Assembly: GCA_038525605.1 (NCBI GenBank)
Contig: JBCBHL010000012.1
Span: 1 to 44,655 of the forward strand
DNA from: JANSWY01 sp038525605
GTDB taxonomy: Bacteria; Bacteroidota; Bacteroidia; Cytophagales; Cyclobacteriaceae
Direction of reading: 5' to 3'
Length of the DNA stretch: 44,655 nucleotides
In this document: one piece after another, positions 1 through 7,373 of the stretch
Numbering within the stretch: position 1 is the first letter of the stretch
Layout of the letters: every line of letters begins with the position of its first letter
Translations under genes and position numbers: made by a program
The notes under the pieces: model-generated
What the model was told of the DNA's origin: nothing
What the model saw: only the letters and a program-made list of their open reading frames with translations
Database searches by the model: none

Positions 1-269
1 GTTCATCATTTACTTATTTGCTGGTGATTTAGAGCGTACAAACAATTCATTCAATCGAGATTGAATTTGTTTAAGTGGAGTAAAGCTAAGTCAACACCAA
101 TTTAATTGCAACAAGGTTGCGATTGCTGAGTTGAATTCTGATTAATTAATTCAGGTAATTTAGTAGTAGGTAGTGTAAACTCAAACTTTGATAACAGTGT
201 AATCTTCAACTACTATGGCTGCACAATAAAACGGAAACCATTTTTCTCATCCCAAACTCAATATTGTTG

Positions 270-458
270 CGCAAAGACTCTATATTTTAACGCAAAGACT
301 CTGCATAATGGCGCAACGACTCCATATTTTAGCGCAAAGACTCTGCATAATGACGCAAAGACTCCATATTTTAACGCAAAGGCTCTACATAATGGCGCAA
401 AGACTCCATAACATAGCGCAAGAGCTCCGTATAATTGGGCAAAGACTCTACAAGCAAC
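270..458. repeat. 21-bp tandem repeat array, nine units
   Basis: Nine consecutive units of exactly 21 bp can be aligned without an indel. Each starts with a version of CGCAAAGACTC and ends in an AT-rich half. The AT-rich half alternates between a TATTTTA type and a GCATAATG type, so the first six units form a 42-bp higher-order repeat. The last three units are more diverged. The reverse complement carries a TGCGC core, which also marks the second 21-bp array at 44066-44317. Function unknown. Two helical turns per unit would place every core on the same DNA face. Confidence 0.9.
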
Positions 459-702
459 CTCGGGGTTACGTTAATTGAATGCAATGAGTCTTTTAGCAAC
501 TTCCCGGTTTCTTTATTGATTAATTACTATACGATCAATTCCATCAGGCAAAGGTGATGATAGCTGCATTGAAGACTCGTGAGACATCTTGTTTTCTGGT
601 TAAACGACTGATTATAGAACACTTTCTGACGGGTAATTATAAAATTGCTTCTCTATTTAAAAGAATTAATTATAATAATTTTAGCTAAGTATAACCTTTT
701 TT

Positions 703-718
703 TAGTACCTTCGTACTA
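703..718 (+). promoter_or_regulatory. Dyad with possible -7 box upstream of the 775 gene
   Basis: TAGTAC and GTACTA form a perfect inverted repeat around CTTC. The same bases contain TACCTTCG, a one-mismatch version of the Bacteroidetes -7 box TAnnTTTG, about 57 bases before the start codon. No clear -33 TTG is seen at the usual distance. It may be a promoter, an operator or both. This is a weak call from pattern alone. Confidence 0.3.
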
Positions 719-774
719 GCTAATAACTTAAGTCCATTTAATTAATTTATAACTATTAAACTGTCTATTAAAAG

Positions 775-1482
775 ATGAGAAAATCATTTAGTATAGCAAT
801 AGCTAGATTACTGGAGCACGCCAGTATCATTTTAAAAGCCCTTCAAACAGACCTTCAGGAATTTACTGCATTCGATCCCGATCTCAATGAAACATTGGTT
901 TCAGAACTGGATTCGCAATATCATATTAGTCTGTCAGAAGGTGGCGACAGTGTTGCCAGAGGTGTTTTGGGATTCAAAACACAATCCTTACTGGCCGTTA
1001 TCAAGGAATGTGATACAACGGTCAAATCACTCAGATACTGGGTGAAAAAGGCATTTGGCAATGATCCGGCCAGTCTGAAACGGTTTAACCTGACCGGCTA
1101 CTGGAAGATTAGAAATAAACAGGCTGAGTTAATTACTTACATGAACACATTGGCTACCGTTGTAGATTCACTGGCATCAGAACTTTCCGCTGTAAATGCC
1201 CCTGCAGAATTGTTAGAGACAATCAAACCACTGGCAACTGCGCTGGAAGAAGCAAACAGCGATCAGGAGAATGAAAAAGGAATCAGAAGTACTGCTGCGC
1301 AGGAAAGAACCGAGCGGTTAAATGCACTTCATGCAAATTGTGTGAAGTTCAGCGATGCAGCAGAATATATTTTCAGTGAACACCCAGCCAAACGAGAATT
1401 ATACAGGATTCCCGGCAATAGCAGCCCTTCCACAGAGGATGAGGAAAGGGATCTCAGAACCAGGTCAAATATCACGACTTAG
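775..1482 (+). CDS. Conserved-looking helical protein of unknown function
   Basis: A 235-residue protein that I do not recognise. It has no signal peptide or membrane segment and is rich in Leu, Ala and Glu. Long helices are likely at about residues 5-30, 65-90, 110-165 and 175-200. A short aromatic stretch (FNLTGYWKIRNK, about residues 104-115) looks like a conserved core motif. The C-terminal 25 residues are polar and probably disordered. The ATG at 775 is the only sensible start and follows an AT-rich leader. The gene stands alone and converges on the cyclic-nucleotide-binding gene at 1596, with about 110 bases between the stops. A cytoplasmic helical bundle is the most that can be inferred. 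Confidence 0.75.
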   Translation: MRKSFSIAIARLLEHASIILKALQTDLQEFTAFDPDLNETLVSELDSQYHISLSEGGDSVARGVLGFKTQSLLAVIKECDTTVKSLRYWVKKAFGNDPASLKRFNLTGYWKIRNKQAELITYMNTLATVVDSLASELSAVNAPAELLETIKPLATALEEANSDQENEKGIRSTAAQERTERLNALHANCVKFSDAAEYIFSEHPAKRELYRIPGNSSPSTEDEERDLRTRSNITT

Positions 1483-1595
1483 TTCAAAGCAACAAGGACT
1501 TAAGAAGCGTAAAGCAAGAATGCGCAATTTAGCGGAAAACATCGCTGGCGAAAACAGAAATGCTGTCGCTACCGATGTTTTTCTTTTTTGTACCA

Positions 1596-2480
1596 TTATT
1601 CATTTCTGGCATTGATATAATCAAATACTCTACTCAGTCTGAGATCAATGGTTGCAGGTCCACTTCTAATGAAAAAGTGATCAGTCTGATCATCGCGAAA
1701 GTAAGCAGGCCTCTGACAAGGATTACATTCTATTCTCAGGATGTCTTTGTCATCGATTGATTCGATCGAGAAATTGATATATTTAAAAAATACAGGCCCT
1801 ATCCGATCTTTGATCATATTGGTCAGATGCAGTTGCAGTTTGTCATGGTTTTCGAATCTGTCAGCTTCTAACCCCAGGATACTTCCATCATCAGCTACTC
1901 CTACCAGCAGCAATCCGCCATTGGTATTCAGAAAAGCAACCAATGTTTTGAGAACAGCTTTTTCGATTGCCTTGTCCTTTTTATTGCTATATAAATTCCA
2001 TCTCAATGTAGACTTAAATTCAACCTCATCACCTTCTCCACTCTGGATAATCTCTTTAGTTGACACATGCTCCCGTTGCTTCAGATAGCCTATAATTCGT
2101 TTGCTGAGAGCCATCAGGATTTTCAATGATGCGGAAGACGGAATGGTGCTATCGTGAAATAAGCCTTCACCAGAAATTTTGATGACCGTGCAATCTTCTG
2201 CCGCAGTGACAATTCCGGTTCGAAACTCATTGTCGATGATTCCGATTTCACCGATTAGTTCTCCTTCGCGTAAAGTTTTATATTCATTGTTTCGCAACTT
2301 AAGTTGAAAGCTACCCGATTCTACAAAATAGAGATTTTCCGGCTTCTTGTTGAGATCAAATATAATTTCTCCCGTCTTGATGGTCGCTCTCGTGATTATG
2401 GGCATCATCGTGTTCAGTTCATCTGCTGTCAGGTCTGCGAATACGGGATTCGAGGAAAGCTTCACTAATTTTTCATCCAT
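1596..2480 (-). CDS. Cyclic nucleotide-binding domain fused to AlbA_2 domain
   Basis: From the ATG at 2480 the product is 294 residues; a GTG at 2513 would add 11. Residues ~15-115 have a cNMP-binding (CAP-like) beta-roll pattern: a FADLTADEL start, a GxIIF strand, and GELIGEIGIIDNEFRTG, which resembles the phosphate-binding cassette GEhG...RTA. Residues ~147-280 match the AlbA_2/Schlafen-type putative DNA/RNA-binding domain: EFKSTLRWN, then a Lys-rich helix, then LVAFLNTNGGLLLVGVADDG. The usual CAP helix-turn-helix is absent and replaced by AlbA_2. The likely role is a ligand-responsive nucleic acid-binding regulator. The start was chosen because CNB proteins normally begin about 10-15 residues before this motif. 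The gene is single and lies downstream of the permease gene on the same strand, with an 86-bp gap. Confidence 0.85.
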   Translation of the reverse strand: MDEKLVKLSSNPVFADLTADELNTMMPIITRATIKTGEIIFDLNKKPENLYFVESGSFQLKLRNNEYKTLREGELIGEIGIIDNEFRTGIVTAAEDCTVIKISGEGLFHDSTIPSSASLKILMALSKRIIGYLKQREHVSTKEIIQSGEGDEVEFKSTLRWNLYSNKKDKAIEKAVLKTLVAFLNTNGGLLLVGVADDGSILGLEADRFENHDKLQLHLTNMIKDRIGPVFFKYINFSIESIDDKDILRIECNPCQRPAYFRDDQTDHFFIRSGPATIDLRLSRVFDYINARNE

Positions 2481-2566
2481 ATCCAAATGTAATACGAGAT
2501 GAGCAATTACCACTCTATCTAAGAGCAGTAATTGCCTGATATTAGTGAACCTGGCAGATCAGCCTT

Positions 2567-5209
2567 TTAATCGTTCGTGCGAAGACTTTCCGATACATTG
2601 ATATTGGCAGATTTAACAGTCTGACTTAATATGGTAATCCAAGCGATTAAAACCATCAGGATCCCGCCTACGATGAAATAGGTTGGCTTCAGTTCTATCC
2701 GGTAGGCGAATTCATCGAGCCAGCTTCTCAGGAGCAGAAAACTGATCGGTATGGCCAGAAATATACCTATCAATACCAGTAACATGAAGTCACGGGAGAG
2801 TAATCTGACCAGTTGGCCACTATTGGATCCCAGTATTTTTCTGATCGCGATTTCTTTGTTTCTCCCCTGGATGCTGAAAGAGGTCAAGGCAAGCAAGCCC
2901 AATAAGGAAATAACAATGGCAATGGTTGCGAAATAACGGGAAAGCACTGTTATTCGTTTTTCAGCGGCGTATATCGCCTGGTAGTTGTCATCGAGGAATC
3001 GGAATTCGAACGGATAGCCTTCATTGAATTGTTCGTATAAAGTTTTTACCTTTTCGATAGTTTGGGCTTCCTCCCCAGCCCTTACTTTGATTAGGAAATG
3101 ATTTCCCAGATTACTCAGTGAAAAGAAAAATGGTTTCACTTCCTCCTGCAAAGACTGAAAATGAAAATTCTCGATCACTCCGATGATTTCTTTATCAGGA
3201 ACATTAGGGTTCAGGTTTCCAATTTTTCTACCCACCGGATTGTCCAGACCGATCATATCAACAGCTGTCTGATTGAGGATGATGGCGTCCTTGTCAGTGG
3301 CGTACTCTCTGGAAAATGTTCTGCCGTCTTTTAGTTTGATGCCTAGCAAATCCACCAGATCATATCCTCCCTGAATCCGATAAAACCTCAGTTTTTTATC
3401 TGCTTCTTCCATACCTTCCCATTTATAGCCATGCGAAAAGGAAATCCTTCCCGGCAGATCACCGTACATCTGAGAGGCTTTTTCTATTCCTGGAATCTTT
3501 CTTATTTCAGTCAGAAATGGCTCAAAATCAGCTTGTAGTTTGCCCTCCTTTGGGAAGGTGATGATGTGATCTTTTTCATATCCCAGGTTTTTAGTCTGGA
3601 TAAATTCTACCTGCTGATAGATGACAATGACTGAAACAATTAAAATGGCTGATATAGCAAACTGAAAGATGACCAGCGACTTGCGGACAAATAAGCCGTT
3701 TGTGTTCAGCTGCAGTTTTCCTTTCAACGCCTCTGCTGGCTTAAATGCCGACAAATGTAATGCGGGATAAATCCCTGATATTAAACCGGTTATGATAGTG
3801 ATTCCCAGAAAAGCAATCACCACCTGTTGATTGGGGAAAATAGACAATGTCTTTCCTGTGATGTGATTAAACTGAGGCAGAAAACTGACTACAATAATCA
3901 ATGCGATCAGCAAGGATAACAGAGCCAGCAACATTGACTCACCAAAAAATTGATAAATCAGATTGGAACGACGAGCGCCGATTGTTTTTTTAATACCCGT
4001 TTCCTTGATTCGACGCGTAGCTTTTGCTGTCGAGAAATTCATGTAGTTGATACAGGCTATAATCAACACAAACAGTGCAATGACAGAGAACAGCTTTACG
4101 TATGCTATTCGTCCGCCCACAGGAACTCCCATTTTATATTTACCATGTAAATATCTTTCCTGGTAAGGTTGCGCGTACAACAAATCTTTGGAGTTTTCGT
4201 AAACACGTGCCATAAAATGTTTGATTTTAGCGTTGAACTCTTCTATATCTACACCTTCCTTCAAAACCAGATGGGCCTGAGTGCCGCCATTGTACCATTG
4301 CATATAGTCCAGGTCTTTGAACCTTTCATAGCTAAACAGGATATCAAATCGATCAGAAGTATTGCCGGGATTAAACACTCCTGAAACCTCATAACTTCCA
4401 CCAAATGATTCGTCTTTTAACTCCACAAGCTTACCCATGGCTTTTTCAGTGGAATTAAACAGGGCAATTGCCAACTGTTTTGAGATGGCAATAGATTTTT
4501 TGTCTTCCAGAATACTGAATTTATCCCCATGAATAAAATCTCCCGGAAATACTTTGAAATAGCCCGTGCCGGCAAACTGATAAGTCGCTCTCAGGTGTTG
4601 ATCTCCTGCAGATAAGACGCCTTTATAACTTGCATGAGTTTTTACAGGAAATGAATAGTCTATTTCGGGAAACAGTTCGGGGAGTGTTGAATACAATGGG
4701 TTTGGAGTAAATCCCTTTTCATTGGTATACATAGTTCCGGAAGTAGGATAGCTGTGAATGACCTGTACATGTCGCTGGCTGTCAGGTTCATTGAACCTGT
4801 TGATGTTCATTTCGTCCTGAACCCACAGGTAAATGAACAAAACAGCAGCTAACCCACTGGAGAGACCAAATAAATTGATCAAAAAGGTGCCTTTATATCT
4901 TAAAAAGCTTCTAAATGAAATGAGTAAATGATGTTTGAGCATGCCATATTGATTTAAGTGAATATCTCCCCCCAGCCTTTTCAGTAAGGCAGGTCTTAGC
5001 AGTTTGATGGTGTCCAGGTAATAGATACTCCTGGCTTTTTGCAGGTTATACCTTTCTACATTGTCTTCGAAGCGTTCCTCCATATCGCCTTCCAGTTCTT
5101 CGAGGTAACATTCCCTGCAAATCCATCTGATAAGTTTCAGAGGGAGTCTTGGAATTGATTTCTTTTTATTCATAAGTTTTGCCGAGTGTTGTTGTTGTCG
5201 TTGATTCAT
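2567..5209 (-). CDS. MacB/FtsX-type ABC transporter permease with N-terminal prefix domain
   Basis: An 880-residue inner-membrane protein. Residues ~15-75 form the permease prefix domain seen in Bacteroidetes MacB-like proteins (PLKLIRWICRECYLEELEGD followed by a basic helix). A first membrane helix at ~100-125 is followed by a periplasmic MacB core domain. Three helices of an FtsX domain lie at ~370-490, a second periplasmic domain at ~530-740, and the final FtsX domain at ~765-875 (NKEIAIRKILGSN is the conserved cytoplasmic loop). The length and duplicated layout are normal for the family. No ATP-binding subunit is encoded nearby, so the partner ATPase must lie elsewhere. The gene starts 9 bp after the PadR gene and is surely co-transcribed with it. 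The substrate is unknown. Confidence 0.93.
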   Translation of the reverse strand: MNQRQQQHSAKLMNKKKSIPRLPLKLIRWICRECYLEELEGDMEERFEDNVERYNLQKARSIYYLDTIKLLRPALLKRLGGDIHLNQYGMLKHHLLISFRSFLRYKGTFLINLFGLSSGLAAVLFIYLWVQDEMNINRFNEPDSQRHVQVIHSYPTSGTMYTNEKGFTPNPLYSTLPELFPEIDYSFPVKTHASYKGVLSAGDQHLRATYQFAGTGYFKVFPGDFIHGDKFSILEDKKSIAISKQLAIALFNSTEKAMGKLVELKDESFGGSYEVSGVFNPGNTSDRFDILFSYERFKDLDYMQWYNGGTQAHLVLKEGVDIEEFNAKIKHFMARVYENSKDLLYAQPYQERYLHGKYKMGVPVGGRIAYVKLFSVIALFVLIIACINYMNFSTAKATRRIKETGIKKTIGARRSNLIYQFFGESMLLALLSLLIALIIVVSFLPQFNHITGKTLSIFPNQQVVIAFLGITIITGLISGIYPALHLSAFKPAEALKGKLQLNTNGLFVRKSLVIFQFAISAILIVSVIVIYQQVEFIQTKNLGYEKDHIITFPKEGKLQADFEPFLTEIRKIPGIEKASQMYGDLPGRISFSHGYKWEGMEEADKKLRFYRIQGGYDLVDLLGIKLKDGRTFSREYATDKDAIILNQTAVDMIGLDNPVGRKIGNLNPNVPDKEIIGVIENFHFQSLQEEVKPFFFSLSNLGNHFLIKVRAGEEAQTIEKVKTLYEQFNEGYPFEFRFLDDNYQAIYAAEKRITVLSRYFATIAIVISLLGLLALTSFSIQGRNKEIAIRKILGSNSGQLVRLLSRDFMLLVLIGIFLAIPISFLLLRSWLDEFAYRIELKPTYFIVGGILMVLIAWITILSQTVKSANINVSESLRTND

Positions 5210-5218
5210 TCACTGAAG

Positions 5219-5545
5219 TCAGGTAGTGCCTGGATTCGGCATGGCCATCCACAGCCGACTTCTGATATTTTTCATGTGGTGAAGTACCTCATGTGCATAG
5301 GGCGTTGCAGAATATATTCTCTTTCGCTTCCCTCCCCTTTTTTGAGTTGATTCTCCCCATTCGGAGGTAAGGAAACCCTTTTCTTCCATTCTTTTCAAGG
5401 CTGTCTGAATAGCGCCAACACTTAGGCGCTCATCGAGACGCTCTTCTAGTTCTCTTTGAATCTCATTGCCGTATGCTTCGTCCTGTAATACGATGACAGT
5501 CATTAGGATTAGCTCCTGAAATTCTCCTAATCTATTCTTCTTCAT
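5219..5545 (-). CDS. PadR-family transcriptional regulator
   Basis: A 108-residue winged-helix repressor of the short PadR type. The N-terminal helix FQELILMTVIVLQDEAYGNEI and the recognition region LSVGAIQTALKRMEEKGFL are typical of the family. They are followed by a wing with GKRKRIYSATPYAHEVL. The C-terminal dimerisation helix is short, as in PadR subfamily 2 (PadR-s2). It is the first gene of a two-gene operon with the MacB/FtsX permease, an arrangement common in Bacteroidetes, so it probably controls this operon including itself. A 15-bp palindrome sits 9 bases before its ATG. The ligand is unknown. Confidence 0.93.
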   Translation of the reverse strand: MKKNRLGEFQELILMTVIVLQDEAYGNEIQRELEERLDERLSVGAIQTALKRMEEKGFLTSEWGESTQKRGGKRKRIYSATPYAHEVLHHMKNIRSRLWMAMPNPGTT

Positions 5546-5553
5546 ATAATAAA

Positions 5554-5568
5554 TACTTCAATGAAGTA
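5554..5568 (-). promoter_or_regulatory. Putative PadR operator
   Basis: TACTTCAATGAAGTA is a perfect palindrome around its central base, placed 9 bp before the PadR start codon. On the minus strand a TATATTTA sequence, similar to the Bacteroidetes -7 box, directly abuts it. Repressor bound here would block the promoter. The sequence and its place are seen directly. The assignment to PadR is inference from autoregulation being usual in this family. Confidence 0.5.
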
Positions 5569-5911
5569 AATATAGAGAATTTATTTTATACTAATTGAAG
5601 TTTAAATGAGAATTCTTCTATCAGCCCTTTCAATGAGCTAAAATCATTTATTAAAATCAGCGTTTAATCTAATCTTCTCAATATTTGACTCAACGGTATG
5701 GAGATGTTACTCAATGGGCGAGCGATTTACTTTTTGAGGGGCACGAAGAAAGAAGTTGCGATGGTCTTCTAATCATTTTTTATGTTAGCTTATGATCCGA
5801 TCAAAGCACATTGAGTTCTACCCTGTTAGATACCGAATTAACGGTTCATCTAAAAAGAAAGTTTGATGATGATTTGACTCTACAACTTAAACGCAATGAA
5901 AAGTTCACTAT
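5569..5911. other. Intergenic region without a recognisable gene
   Basis: About 340 bases lie between the PadR promoter and the end of the DUF1826 gene. Beyond the PadR promoter at the left edge I see no open frame of useful length, no strong hairpin and no repeat. Confidence 0.5.
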
Positions 5912-6583
5912 TTAGATATCCACCCTCAAGATGATCCGTTTAGCTCCTTGCTCTTCGATTTCAGGTGATCTGTGAACAATGCCATACCTGAATCTATTTT
6001 TGCTACGTATCTGAAGTTCTCCTTTTAAAATTCCTATGTCACCGGTACCAAGCTGTTTAATCTTATGAGGCTTTTTTACAATTTTTTCGTTGGTAGTTCC
6101 CAAACCTGATCTGTTTACCGCATCTTCCGGCAACCATTCAGTACCATTGCCGATATAAGTTGTAAAAAGTCGTAAAGTATACCTGTCAGTATGGAATTTA
6201 GTGCAGGAATTATCGTCGACGAGTTTTAGATGGACTGTTCCGGATTTGTCATCAGAGAATTCAAGGAAATCATGAACTACTTTTCGGACGTCTTCCCAAA
6301 AGTCAGTGCCATCTATTGTTGCAACTTCATCCCAGGTGTGTTGCACTTTGTTTAATTTAACTGTGAGATCATCTTGACAGACCTTTAGTTCTAAGTAATC
6401 AGGATTTTTGTGTATGATATTTTGAAGGTAAGCTGTGATAGAGGGGTTTATGGGTCTTTCCCAGCAAAACAAGTTGACATTATTATTAAGTACGCTACGC
6501 CTTTCTGCCCAGTCGGAGCTTATCACCTGTTGTACATCTAATGACTCCTGTTTGAATATTCTAAAGGCAGATAACATTTTCAT
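5912..6583 (-). CDS. DUF1826 domain-containing protein
   Basis: A 223-residue cytoplasmic protein matching the DUF1826 family over most of its length. Its landmarks are CTKFHTDRYTLRLFTTYIGNG, GTEWLPEDAVNRSG, LGTGDIGILKGE and GIVHRSP. His131, Asp133 and His204 are spaced like the HxD...H metal triad of double-stranded beta-helix (cupin or 2-oxoglutarate oxygenase-like) enzymes, followed by an Arg in RIILRVDI. The triad reading is my inference. DUF1826 genes in Proteobacteria often sit beside zinc-homeostasis genes (COG0523 GTPases), but no such gene is in this window. The next gene upstream on the same strand is a small exported protein 105 bp away, and the two could share a transcript. Confidence 0.85.
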   Translation of the reverse strand: MKMLSAFRIFKQESLDVQQVISSDWAERRSVLNNNVNLFCWERPINPSITAYLQNIIHKNPDYLELKVCQDDLTVKLNKVQHTWDEVATIDGTDFWEDVRKVVHDFLEFSDDKSGTVHLKLVDDNSCTKFHTDRYTLRLFTTYIGNGTEWLPEDAVNRSGLGTTNEKIVKKPHKIKQLGTGDIGILKGELQIRSKNRFRYGIVHRSPEIEEQGAKRIILRVDI

Positions 6584-6688
6584 AGCAAGCGTATTTTATT
6601 TAGTAAGATAATTGATTCAACTGGGTTTCACAATTAACTTGCACTGTTGCAATTGTGCTCTTCAAAAGAAATCTGATCAAATTGGTGA

Positions 6689-7111
6689 TTATGATCTGAC
6701 GACCACCGCATCTTCTAAAACCAGTGCCAGGTGATCAAAATCATCTACATTAAGCTTTAGCTTTCCTTTAATGGTAAGTAACTGATCAGGCCTGAATTGC
6801 TGTTTTTTGCCTTTAAAAATCACTTCTGCAATTGATTCTTGTCCAACATCTCCACCACAGAAGAAGCAAGATGAGAACGGCATTTGAGAAAGAATGATGC
6901 TCTTCCCTCTCATTTCCATCGGTAGATAATGACCTGTTAGTGTAATTTCTTTTCCGTCCATCGCCTTCAGTTTGTCGCTAAAAATCGGAAGCTCTACATC
7001 TGCACCCAGTTCTTCTACCCACTCTAATTTATATCTTGTATCAGCAAATATTTCCCATCCGGAAACTTGTATACTGCTTACAGCGATTATCAGACTTAAA
7101 ACTATATTCAA
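6689..7111 (-). CDS. Small exported protein with CFFCGG motif (DUF3299-like)
   Basis: A 140-residue protein with a short N-terminal hydrophobic stretch (IVLSLIIAVSSIQVSGWE) that looks like a signal peptide. The mature part is beta-rich and resembles an OB-fold. The pair KAMDGKEITLTGHYLPM and LSQMPFSSCFFCGGDVGQES is typical of DUF3299-like Bacteroidetes proteins. The CFFCGG motif offers two Cys for a metal or disulfide. The only start that keeps the signal peptide is a TTG at 7111; it follows AAAGGTAAAAGG, and an in-frame stop lies three codons upstream. It probably acts in the periplasm. Its substrate or metal is unknown, and family placement is by motif memory only. Confidence 0.7.
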   Translation of the reverse strand: MNIVLSLIIAVSSIQVSGWEIFADTRYKLEWVEELGADVELPIFSDKLKAMDGKEITLTGHYLPMEMRGKSIILSQMPFSSCFFCGGDVGQESIAEVIFKGKKQQFRPDQLLTIKGKLKLNVDDFDHLALVLEDAVVVRS

Positions 7112-7373
7112 AACCTTTTACCTTTATTATTTTTTAAACAATATTTTGATAACAAACATCGTGCTATAATTAGTTCAGTCACCGTGTTATAACGACTTTT
7201 CCGGTCGTTCTGATGATCAGCTCCATTTATCGAAATACACTTTATATATTCGCTAATGTAAATCAATTATTCAATGATTGCAATAAAGCAGAACCCTCAG
7301 ATCGCTTGTACCTGTTCCTGAATATTCTGGTGATCTTTCCGCTCTTTTTAGGCTATACATTTACAAATTAAGC

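Larger units (their letters stand above)
1..774. other. Gene-free leader region with repeats and dyads
   Basis: No convincing gene is seen in these bases. The stretch holds a perfect dyad at 49-66 (ATTCAATC, 2-nt spacer, GATTGAAT), a 21-bp tandem array at 270-458, and an AT-rich stretch with a second dyad just before the gene at 775. A reading frame of 56 codons runs through the array (308-478), but its composition is explained by the repeat. The left part could be the flank of a gene outside the window. Confidence 0.6.

Noticed and set aside
270..458. CRISPR array
   Set aside because: Units are contiguous 21-bp repeats without unique spacers, and no cas gene is present.
308..478. 56-codon open frame of heptads through the first 21-bp array, considered as a gene
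   Set aside because: A 21-bp unit keeps any stop-free frame open by itself; there is no leader or codon signal, and the second array has stops in the matching frame.
1355..1615. 86-codon plus-strand frame overlapping the end of the 775 gene
   Set aside because: It overlaps a better gene in another frame, has no domain signs, and runs into the convergent gene.
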